Positions 1 to 6,017 of a stretch of 6,017 nucleotides of DNA are shown one piece after another. The DNA lies in contig CAMHPM010000110.1 in the NCBI GenBank assembly GCA_946187025.1, positions 1 to 6,017 of the forward strand, given 5' to 3'. Both the position numbers and the translations under genes were made by a program. How positions within the stretch are numbered: position 1 is the first letter of the stretch; each line of letters starts with the position of its first letter. The notes beneath the pieces are model-generated. The model was not told where the DNA came from. It saw only the letters and a program-made list of their open reading frames with translations, and made no database searches. The stretch is from an uncultured Prevotellaceae bacterium (GTDB lineage: Bacteria; Bacteroidota; Bacteroidia; Bacteroidales; Bacteroidaceae).

Positions 1-70
1 GATTGATGATTGAAGATTGATGATTGAAGATTGATGATTGAAGATTGATGATTGATGATTGATGATTAAC
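1..70. repeat. 7-bp tandem repeat array upstream of the lipoprotein gene
   Basis: Ten contiguous 7-bp units can be read: GATTGAT and GATTGAA alternate three times (a 14-bp higher-order unit), then GATTGAT occurs three times, then a decayed GATTAAC ends the array at 70. It begins at the first base of the window, so its true left end and copy number are unknown. Multiple in-frame stops in the repeat and the lack of any gene around it argue that it is non-coding. It ends about 77 bp before the lipoprotein start, close enough to lie in or next to the promoter. A copy-number change would shift spacing in 7-bp steps. An effect on expression is inference. Confidence 0.9.
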
Positions 71-112
71 GAATATATATATTGAGCTATAAACATTAAC
101 AACTGTTAGTGT

Positions 113-131
113 CGGGCGATTTGGTCGCCCG
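113..131 (+). promoter_or_regulatory. Perfect hairpin in the 5' leader of the lipoprotein gene
   Basis: CGGGCGA (113-119) and TCGCCCG (125-131) are exact reverse complements separated by the loop TTTGG. This gives a stable GC-rich 7-bp stem inside an otherwise A/T-rich leader. The stem ends 15 bases before the ATG at 147 and 6 bases before the TTG at 138. No T-run follows, so a classic intrinsic terminator for an upstream gene is unlikely, though the tail end of an upstream transcript cannot be excluded. It may be a leader structure affecting translation or mRNA stability, or a dispersed palindromic element. The structure is seen directly; its role is not known. Confidence 0.5.
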
Positions 132-146
132 GGAACCTTGGACAAG

Positions 147-1382
147 ATGAAACGAACAACAACATATAAGCCTAATATCGTGGTACGCACCATAGGTGGT
201 GTGGCAGTTGTTTGTCTGTCGGCCCTTTGCCTGTACGGACTTACAGCCTGTACCGATGATGAAGCGACGCCAGCCACTGAGCGTCCTAAGTTGCAAATAG
301 CACCATTTACTACACCGCTGACCGACATATCAACACCTACAAGGGCAGTGATTGATGGTGTGACCGTTCCCGATGGTTTCACGAAATACTCGATTGTGAA
401 CCCATCGCCCAACATCGCTTATTCCACCATCGGTGTGTTCATGACACCATTCGACTACGACCGTATGCAGTCGGTGCTTTATCGTGGTAACGACGAATGG
501 GAATCGAACATATTTGTTGACCTCCCGAATAAATATTATATGTATGGGTTTATGCCACGCGAAATGGCTGCCGCAGCCTCGGTAAGCGAAGTCGATGGCG
601 GTTATGCCAATGGAGCCCGGCTGTTTATCGATGATATGCAGGTGCTCACTCCGGCCGACCCATGTGTCATCGTCGGCGTACAGGACGTGACGGTCACTGA
701 AGGTGCCGGAGGCACAATCACACTTGAGAACGGCGAGGTGAAACGTGGCGTGTTTGCCTACGATACCACGGTCGGTGGAGCTAGCAAGAAAATACGTCAG
801 CACTATGTACGTCTGTTGCTCGACCACCTCTATGCTGCCGTCGATTTGCAGCTGAGCGTAAATGCCAATTATGCCAAACTGCGCCGCATACGCCTGCGTA
901 AGATGGATTTCACAACCACTCATGCCAAGTCGATCGACGCAACGATAACGATAAGCGCCAACAGTACCAATTCCGACCCGCTGACCATTGTTTACAGCGA
1001 TGAGAAATCAGGTGAGATGACAACTACGTTATACGACAATACAACAGAAGAAATAACCGAAATCCCGACCGATGCAGCCGAACTCAAGGCTAAAGGTTTC
1101 ATACCTACAGCAACCGACTTCGTGCAGATTCCAGGATATTTTGCCCCTTCGGTCGATAATATAGAACAAGGTCTGTCGATTACCTCTACGTTCGACGTTT
1201 ACGACATGGCAGGCAACCTCGTTCGCAAAAACTGCAAGGCAGTGAACAAGCTGCCGGCAATAGAGGATGCCCTCAATCGTGGACAGAAATACATGGTGAA
1301 GCTTACGATCAACCCGACGTATCTCTACCAACTGTCCAACCCTGACCTCAACAACCCAACCATCAAGGTTGCGACACCATAG
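147..1382 (+). CDS. Fimbrillin/Mfa-like surface lipoprotein
   Basis: This complete 411-residue protein is probably an outer-membrane lipoprotein of the Bacteroidales fimbrillin-like (Mfa-like) group, whose members serve as pilus subunits, anchors or tip proteins. Residues 1-35 form a lipoprotein signal peptide: basic start MKR, hydrophobic core, then lipobox LTAC with Cys35. TDDE follows directly, an acidic stretch that in Bacteroidetes favours export to the cell surface. A Thr-Arg-Ala site lies at 65-67; in FimA/Mfa1 pilins an Arg-specific protease cuts at an N-terminal arginine, but cutting here is inference. The middle (about 218-260) has the family-like pattern of a hydrophobic DHLYAAVDLQL strand followed by YAKLRRIRLRKM. 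The C-terminus (379-411) has GQKYMVKLTINPTYLY and then NPTIKV, a typical closing strand. I chose the ATG at 147; an in-frame TTG at 138 would add three residues. No Shine-Dalgarno is visible. The family call is by pattern and is not certain; secretion and lipidation are well supported. Confidence 0.85.
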   Translation: MKRTTTYKPNIVVRTIGGVAVVCLSALCLYGLTACTDDEATPATERPKLQIAPFTTPLTDISTPTRAVIDGVTVPDGFTKYSIVNPSPNIAYSTIGVFMTPFDYDRMQSVLYRGNDEWESNIFVDLPNKYYMYGFMPREMAAAASVSEVDGGYANGARLFIDDMQVLTPADPCVIVGVQDVTVTEGAGGTITLENGEVKRGVFAYDTTVGGASKKIRQHYVRLLLDHLYAAVDLQLSVNANYAKLRRIRLRKMDFTTTHAKSIDATITISANSTNSDPLTIVYSDEKSGEMTTTLYDNTTEEITEIPTDAAELKAKGFIPTATDFVQIPGYFAPSVDNIEQGLSITSTFDVYDMAGNLVRKNCKAVNKLPAIEDALNRGQKYMVKLTINPTYLYQLSNPDLNNPTIKVATP

Positions 1383-1414
1383 GGGGGCAGGACATAGCGA
1401 GGGGAGACGCTCTC

Positions 1415-1434
1415 GTGCCGGACAACACCGGCAC
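1415..1434 (+). terminator. GC-rich hairpin after the lipoprotein gene; possible terminator
   Basis: GTGCCGG (1415-1421) pairs perfectly with CCGGCAC (1428-1434) across the 6-base loop ACAACA. It starts about 32 bases past the TAG stop at 1380-1382, where a transcript end would be expected. No T-run follows, so it lacks half of an intrinsic terminator. It could instead protect the 3' end of the upstream message or lower read-through into the large downstream gene. The pairing is seen directly; the terminator role is a weak inference. Confidence 0.35.
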
Positions 1435-1450
1435 ACATGCGGCCCGATAC

Positions 1451-1554
1451 GACCGCGCACTCGCAACCTCATGACCGCGCACTCACAACCCCATGACCGC
1501 GCACTCGCAAGCCCATGACTGCGCACTCACAACCCCATGGCTGCGCACTCGCAA
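1451..1554. repeat. 22-bp direct repeat array, two alternating versions
   Basis: Four full units (1451-1472, 1473-1494, 1495-1516, 1517-1538) and a partial fifth (1539-1554) sit end to end with no spacers. The shared core is GAC(C/T)GCGCACTC(G/A)CAA followed by a C-rich tail ending in CAT. Units 1, 3 and 5 carry CTCGCAA while units 2 and 4 carry CTCACAA, so the array is really a 44-bp dimer repeated. The first bases drift from GACCGC to GACTGC to GGCTGC along the array. The 22-bp period is not a multiple of three and the array lies between genes, so it is not coding. It is more GC-rich than the A-rich leader that follows. Function unknown. Confidence 0.92.
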
Positions 1555-1631
1555 AACAAGACACACGCACAACTCGTAAACCGGGCTACACAAAAGAAGA
1601 TAATAACAATACAACACATAATCAATTTACA
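1555..1631 (+). promoter_or_regulatory. A-rich leader of the giant repeat-protein gene
   Basis: This stretch is strongly A-rich on the + strand, especially from about 1590, and runs straight into the ATG at 1632. No Shine-Dalgarno sequence lies within 15 bases of the start, in keeping with Bacteroidetes, where unstructured A/T-rich leaders often replace it. I found no good match to the Bacteroidetes promoter pattern (TTG, then TAnnTTTG) between 1383 and 1631. The gene may therefore be read through from the lipoprotein gene or use a divergent promoter. The composition is seen; its role as a translation leader is inference. Confidence 0.35.
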
Positions 1632-4600
1632 ATGCATATCACCAACATAACCAACTCCAGATACAGTGCAACAGCAATGCTTGCATTCATGATGGCGTTA
1701 TCTCCTTTATCAATCGATGCACAGGAACCAGAACCGGCATACACCCTCACTATAGGCGGTAGAGTCTATGGTGGAGGAAAAAACGGAGCTATCGGAACAG
1801 ACAATGCAGACGGTGCTATATACACATATTATACTGCAGAAGAAGCCGCAGCATACAATACTGAGCATAATGAGGAAATAGCCAACGGCACCTTGGCCGC
1901 AGTGGCAGCAGGCGACGTGAAATCGACTGTATCAGCCGAATCTGTCAAGATCAATCTATATCCGGTAAATGATCCCGAGCATCGGTTGACCGATCCAGCC
2001 TCGACGGTGAAAATCTATGACGGTACAGTTGGCACCGTGTTTGGCGGTGGCAGTATGGGTCGTGCATTTGGCAATACGTCGGTGCTCGTTTCCAAGACGG
2101 CAACCATCACAGATGTGTATGGAGCCGGCGATGGTTCAGCAGCACAAGTGTTCGGCAAGTCAGATGTCACTATCGAGAACGGTACAATCCTTCACAACGT
2201 CTATGGAGGTGGAAACGCAGCCGACCTCATTGGCTCCACCAACGTACACCTGTTGGGTGGCGACATGCAGGGTAATGTGTTCGGCGGTGCTTGCAAGGCC
2301 GATATCTATGGATACACCTACGTAAACATCGACGGCGAGAACCTTAAGAACGACATGCTCGTCAATGCCGTATATGGCGGTAACGATATTTCTGGCCGTG
2401 CCCAGTCGTCGGAAGAATGGGAGTGGACGAAGTTGGCAAAACTGCCGGTTCCATTCACCGTCAACACCTCTGTCACCGGTATAGATGCATCATACAATGC
2501 CTTCATCCGAAGCACCAAGGAAGTAGCCGGCAAACACATATTCATAGGCCAGCTCTTCGGCGGAGGTAACGGCGATTACGACTACACCACAGGCGAATAT
2601 GCAGGTCTGGAAGCCCCGACCATCGACAAGACATATCTTGAAATCAGCGGTGGTACCTACGGTTATGTATATGGTGGCGGTAACAAGGCCAACGTGCTCA
2701 ACGCAACCGATATATGCATCAACAACACATCCGACATAACAACCTCGATAAAAGGAATCAACCTTGCAGACAAGGAAGGACAGACACTGAATCTGGAAAC
2801 CATTAAGAAAGCCGAAAACAAGCGTCTGATAGCCATGGGTATCAACCTTTCCACATTCACCAACGACTATCAGTTCATCCGTGTGTTTGGCGGAAATAAC
2901 AAAACCCCGATGGCCATACAGCCGACATGGCACCTGCTAAACGGTAGCATTAACAACCTCTATAGCGGAGGTAACGAAGGCGCAATGACCAACCGTAAGG
3001 GCATCCTGCTCGATATAGACGAAGGCTCAAACATCACAGTACACAACGTATATGGCGGATGCCGCAAAGCCGATGTCAACCCAACGGCCGTTGGAGAAGA
3101 ACAGATTGATCTTTCTGCCCCGGAGGGATATCCATACTTTGCCGACGGAATGGCTGCACGTGTGCAGATCAGCGGCGGAAATATCACCAATGTCTATGGC
3201 GGTAGCGATATAACCGGACGCGTATATGGAGGAAACGGCGTCAACATCCTCACCACTATCCACGGCGACGTATATGGTGGCGGTAACGGCTCGTATGCAT
3301 ATACCGACAACCCTGACCTAAAAGACGATATCATATATGGCGACTTCTACTACGGAACATATACAGATGCCCAGGAGTCGGCAAATGCACTGTACAGGCA
3401 CCGTCCTAATGCCGAAGAGGTGTCAATATACATTGCCGGTAAAGAAGACAAGACAACCATCGTAGAAGGTTCGATATATGTAGGAGGCAACAGTGCTACG
3501 CTCTATAGCAGCCGCAAGACAGCCAAGGGCGAGTTGGTGATTGGCTCGTATGCCGTCGCCGACCAGGCATTCCTTGGCAACAATGGTGAAAACATGGTCA
3601 AGCCAGAGCTGCTCGCTCAGTACGCAGGCAATGTTGTGGGAGTTGATGAACAAAGCCACCAATTCAGCCACATGACGCTGACCAATGCCACAGTGTTCTC
3701 AACCTATATGGACGGTGCTGCAATGAGCATCTTGCCGTCAGTACGCGAACACGACGAATATAGTCCATATACATCAGGATTCGGTTCGTTCTATTGCGGC
3801 GGAAATGTGGGAAGTATCACATATCCCGACCTCATACAAATAACATTCAACAAAGCAGTTTTCGTTTACGACAAGTTTGTAGGTGGATGTAAGAATGCCA
3901 ACGTCAGAGGTAGCGAGAACAACGCAGCATTCTTCGGAGGCGTTATCGGCTCGCTCGCACAGCGCGACGATTACACCGAAGACGGAAAAATCAAAGACCG
4001 TCTGCACCTTGACCTCTCGGGCATCAGACTGCAACCAAAGAGATGGCTTAAAAACAGCAGCGACGAATACGTGCTGGATGCCAACAACAACCGACAACTG
4101 GAGTGGAACACAATTCTGTTTAATAATACAACTAAGGTATATGACAAAGTTACCGCACCTACCACACTGCCAGCCGGTGGCACAGCTACAACCGAAGATA
4201 AGAATCGCCGCCTCAAAGGTGGTAACGTCTATGGAGGATGTTATGAGTCGGGACATGTCAATGGAAATATCGTCATCAAACTCGACGGCTCAATCATCGA
4301 ACGCGACAAGGTGTTCGACGTTACCGAAGGCGAAAACGACAAACTCTACGAAAACGAGGAATACACAATCACTACGCGCAATTCGGGTGTACTTCTTGCT
4401 GAGCAAGGTATGGACGTGCTCGGTTCCGCACTCAACGTCTTCGGTGGCGGATACGGACGCGATTCAGAAGTGTGGGGTAGCACAACCGTAAACCTCGAGA
4501 AGGGATACACATTCCAGATTTTCGGTGGAAGCGAAGAAGGTGCCATAGGTAAGAACGAGTCAACAGATAAGGATGCATACGGCAACTTCAACACCTACGT

Positions 4601-6017
4601 ATATTCATATAATCCAGATTACAGCACCTACGTAAACCTTTCCTACGAGACTAAGGGTGTGGCCAAAGGTACATCCGGTGACAGCCCAGACATGGCCGAG
4701 TGCGTCTTCATTTATGGAGGTGGATTCGAAGGACCGATTGCCGGCAACACACGTGTCAACCTGGGTAACGGACGCATCTTCAACTCCTTTGCCGGTAGTT
4801 GTAATGCCACAATCTACGGACACACCGAAACCTACGTGGGACTTAACAGCAACGACCCTGCCGACTTCGGTTTCCCATGGGTAATCGACAACATATATGG
4901 TGCAAACGACCTGGGTGGCGAAATCAAGAACGACGACAACACCAACTTCAAGTCGCGCGTCAACACCGATACACAGTCTTTGGTATATAACCCAACAGGT
5001 GATGAAAATGCCAAAGTGCTGACAGCCGGTGCATACACCGAATACATTCAAGGTCGTGTAGTAAATATCTTTGGCGGATGCTATGGAGACTACGATTACC
5101 GCGACCGTGTGTTCGAGAAATATACAAATGCCGACGGCACACCAAAAGCCGGATTTACCAAGCCACGCCTCGAAAACGCATTCGTCAACTTCCGACCACA
5201 GTCACACTCCGACAACTCCGTATTAAGAATATACGGAGCAGGTCAGGGACGCAAAGGTATATTCGACGACTCTAAATCCGGACTTGCTAAGTTCGACACC
5301 GAGCCGTTCCGAGACAAGATGCAAGACCGTAGCTATGTGCTCATCGACATACCATCAAGCATCGAAAAGTTCAGGACAACACAAGTATTCGGTGCCGGCG
5401 AGAACGGTGGCGTGGGTATGTATGTCGATGAAGCTGATGCCAAGACCAACGCTGATGGCATCACTGCCGCCGCCGTTATCGACCTTGCCAATGGTAAAAT
5501 CGGCAACGTGTTCGGAGCAAGCTACAACGAAGGTGTGACACGACGCACAATTGTGAATGTGCCTAAGGGTTCGACCGTAGAAGTCTATAACAGCATTTTC
5601 GGTGGTGCATACGGTACCAACAACAACCTGCCATGCGATGTATTCGAGTCGAATGTCAACTATAGCAGCAATAAAGCAAGGGCATCGTATCTGTATGGTG
5701 GAAACAACGATTACCGACGCACACTATATGCAAGGGTGAATGTCAACGATTCTATCATTCAGCCGAGCAAATATAATGGATATGCGTACGGAGCCGGTCA
5801 GGGTGTCGGAACATGGGCACAATACACCGAAGTGAATATCAACGACGGCGGACTTCTGTACGAAGCCTACGGTGGTGGATATGGCGGCCGTGTGCTCAAC
5901 CAGAAGTCGCTGGCTGTTTATGCTGCAGACAACTCAATCGACCTCCGACTCGACGCCGGAGATGCCACACGTTATGTTGAAAACTTCCTTAAGAACGACC
6001 TGGCAAAGGTGTCGCAA
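1632..6017 (+). CDS. Giant exported YGGG-repeat protein, probable beta-solenoid adhesin (3' end outside window)
   Basis: An unbroken frame of 1462 codons runs from the ATG at 1632 to the window edge with no stop, so the C-terminus is not visible. Residues 1-30 are a signal peptide: a single Arg10, a hydrophobic core, and a likely cut after IDA30 before Gln31, matching the Bacteroidetes preference for Gln after signal peptidase I. The mature part is Gly/Tyr/Asn/Asp-rich and carries about thirty [VIL]-[YF]-G-[GA]-[GNC] motifs, for example at residues 46, 137, 163, 191, 217, 248, 309, 347, 419, 474, 522, 548, 867, 937, 1028, 1089, 1147, 1201, 1253, 1355 and 1413. Many are followed by a strand such as GSTNVHL, GSTTVNL or GNTRVNL, then a GG/NG turn: a strand-turn rung of about 25-35 residues. 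This fits a beta-solenoid surface fibre or adhesin, but I cannot name the family. Repeat-poor stretches lie at about 366-415, 563-720 and 780-860. Whether it ends in a secretion-sorting domain, barrel or anchor cannot be seen. Export is well supported; the adhesin role is inference. Confidence 0.93.
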   Translation, partial: MHITNITNSRYSATAMLAFMMALSPLSIDAQEPEPAYTLTIGGRVYGGGKNGAIGTDNADGAIYTYYTAEEAAAYNTEHNEEIANGTLAAVAAGDVKSTVSAESVKINLYPVNDPEHRLTDPASTVKIYDGTVGTVFGGGSMGRAFGNTSVLVSKTATITDVYGAGDGSAAQVFGKSDVTIENGTILHNVYGGGNAADLIGSTNVHLLGGDMQGNVFGGACKADIYGYTYVNIDGENLKNDMLVNAVYGGNDISGRAQSSEEWEWTKLAKLPVPFTVNTSVTGIDASYNAFIRSTKEVAGKHIFIGQLFGGGNGDYDYTTGEYAGLEAPTIDKTYLEISGGTYGYVYGGGNKANVLNATDICINNTSDITTSIKGINLADKEGQTLNLETIKKAENKRLIAMGINLSTFTNDYQFIRVFGGNNKTPMAIQPTWHLLNGSINNLYSGGNEGAMTNRKGILLDIDEGSNITVHNVYGGCRKADVNPTAVGEEQIDLSAPEGYPYFADGMAARVQISGGNITNVYGGSDITGRVYGGNGVNILTTIHGDVYGGGNGSYAYTDNPDLKDDIIYGDFYYGTYTDAQESANALYRHRPNAEEVSIYIAGKEDKTTIVEGSIYVGGNSATLYSSRKTAKGELVIGSYAVADQAFLGNNGENMVKPELLAQYAGNVVGVDEQSHQFSHMTLTNATVFSTYMDGAAMSILPSVREHDEYSPYTSGFGSFYCGGNVGSITYPDLIQITFNKAVFVYDKFVGGCKNANVRGSENNAAFFGGVIGSLAQRDDYTEDGKIKDRLHLDLSGIRLQPKRWLKNSSDEYVLDANNNRQLEWNTILFNNTTKVYDKVTAPTTLPAGGTATTEDKNRRLKGGNVYGGCYESGHVNGNIVIKLDGSIIERDKVFDVTEGENDKLYENEEYTITTRNSGVLLAEQGMDVLGSALNVFGGGYGRDSEVWGSTTVNLEKGYTFQIFGGSEEGAIGKNESTDKDAYGNFNTYVYSYNPDYSTYVNLSYETKGVAKGTSGDSPDMAECVFIYGGGFEGPIAGNTRVNLGNGRIFNSFAGSCNATIYGHTETYVGLNSNDPADFGFPWVIDNIYGANDLGGEIKNDDNTNFKSRVNTDTQSLVYNPTGDENAKVLTAGAYTEYIQGRVVNIFGGCYGDYDYRDRVFEKYTNADGTPKAGFTKPRLENAFVNFRPQSHSDNSVLRIYGAGQGRKGIFDDSKSGLAKFDTEPFRDKMQDRSYVLIDIPSSIEKFRTTQVFGAGENGGVGMYVDEADAKTNADGITAAAVIDLANGKIGNVFGASYNEGVTRRTIVNVPKGSTVEVYNSIFGGAYGTNNNLPCDVFESNVNYSSNKARASYLYGGNNDYRRTLYARVNVNDSIIQPSKYNGYAYGAGQGVGTWAQYTEVNINDGGLLYEAYGGGYGGRVLNQKSLAVYAADNSIDLRLDAGDATRYVENFLKNDLAKVSQ
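2040..2600 (+). repeat. Protein-level super-repeat, copy 1 (residues 137-323 of the giant protein)
   Basis: The motifs come in a fixed order: FGGGSMGRAFGNTSV (137), VYGAGDG (163), VYGGGNAADLIGSTNV (191), FGGACKADIYG (217), VYGGNDISGR (248) and FGGGNGDYDY (309). The same order returns at residues 937-1161. The similarity is at protein level; codons for the glycine motifs differ, so this is an old or strongly diverged repeat rather than a recent DNA duplication. Boundaries are approximate. Confidence 0.6.
2961..3317 (+). repeat. Protein-level super-repeat, middle partial copy (residues 444-562)
   Basis: The order of the core motifs is kept: LYSGGNEGAM (444), VYGGCRKADV (474), VYGGSDITGR (522) and VYGGGNGSYAY (548). 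These align with GGGNAAD, GGACKAD, GGNDISGR and GGGNGDYDY of copy 1. An extra VYGGNG motif at 532 sits between the third and fourth. The offset from copy 1 varies from about 240 to 275 residues, so loops of different length separate the conserved turns. Confidence 0.5.
4440..5114 (+). repeat. Protein-level super-repeat, copy 2 (residues 937-1161)
   Basis: The ordered motifs match copy 1: FGGGYGRDSEVWGSTTV (937), IFGGSEEGAIG (964), IYGGGFEGPIAGNTRV (1028), FAGSCNATIYG (1053), IYGANDLGGE (1089) and FGGCYGDYDY (1147). The offsets from copy 1 are 800, 801, 837, 836, 841 and 838 residues, which is nearly constant apart from one insertion of about 36 residues between the second and third motifs. 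That constancy is the main evidence for a true long-range duplication. Confidence 0.6.

Noticed and set aside
76..90. Promoter -7 box before the lipoprotein gene
   Set aside because: TATATTGA at 78-85 only partly resembles TAnnTTTG, and the repeat array supplies TTG at many positions, so a -33 match there means little.
330..923. A 197-codon open frame on the - strand opposite the lipoprotein gene
   Set aside because: It lies wholly antisense to a well-supported gene, its translation is Cys/His-rich with no signal or domain pattern, and it has no leader of its own. It is a shadow of the + strand codon bias.
1029..1526. A 165-codon - strand frame spanning the end of the lipoprotein gene and the 22-bp array
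   Set aside because: Its N-terminal part is just the translated non-coding repeat and the rest is antisense to the lipoprotein. The 22-bp period does not keep a reading frame from unit to unit.
1451..1554. CRISPR array
   Set aside because: The 22-bp repeats are directly joined with no unique spacers, and no cas gene is visible.
2490..2933. A 147-codon - strand frame, like several others across 2300-5145
   Set aside because: These are all antisense to the giant repeat gene. Their repeated Cys/Val/Gly stretches are reverse translations of the YGGG codons.
3883..4491. A 202-codon + strand frame inside the giant gene
   Set aside because: It is in a different frame from the uninterrupted 1462-codon gene, and its Ser/Thr-rich translation has no repeat or domain logic. 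Two real overlapping genes here are very unlikely.
1632..6017. Chlamydial Pmp-type autotransporter (GGAI/FxxN repeats)
   Set aside because: The glycine repeats look alike at first glance, but the recurring unit here is [VI][YF]GG[GNC] without the paired FxxN motif, and no C-terminal barrel can be seen because the gene runs off the window.

Overview
The window looks like a piece of a Bacteroidales genome (Prevotella, Bacteroides or Muribaculaceae type). Four things suggest this: a lipoprotein with an acidic stretch right after the lipobox cysteine and a fimbrillin-like body; a second exported protein whose signal peptide appears to be cut just before a glutamine; start codons preceded by A/T-rich or unremarkable leaders with no Shine-Dalgarno sequence; and a moderate G+C content. 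The genus cannot be fixed from the sequence alone.

Layout. Positions 1-70 are ten 7-bp tandem DNA repeats, possibly continuing past the left edge. A short A/T-rich stretch and a perfect 7-bp-stem hairpin (113-131) follow, then a complete lipoprotein gene (147-1382, + strand). The 249-bp gap at 1383-1631 holds a GC-rich hairpin (1415-1434), an array of nearly five 22-bp direct repeats in two alternating versions (1451-1554), and an A-rich leader. From 1632 to the right edge runs a single uninterrupted reading frame of 1462 codons with no stop in view. It encodes a giant exported protein with about thirty [VI]-[YF]-G-G-[GNC] turn motifs. Both genes are on the + strand; no convincing gene was found on the other strand.

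Interpretation. The first gene probably encodes a surface-exposed fimbrillin/Mfa-like lipoprotein. The second encodes a secreted, Gly/Tyr/Asn-rich repeat protein whose strand-and-turn pattern fits a beta-solenoid or adhesin-like fibre. Together they look like a cell-surface module, perhaps an anchor or pilin subunit beside a long fibre. The link rests only on adjacency and shared export. The most interesting features are the layered repeat structure of the giant protein, including a collinear set of motifs that recurs about 800-840 residues later, and the non-coding tandem repeats in front of each gene, which could vary in copy number.
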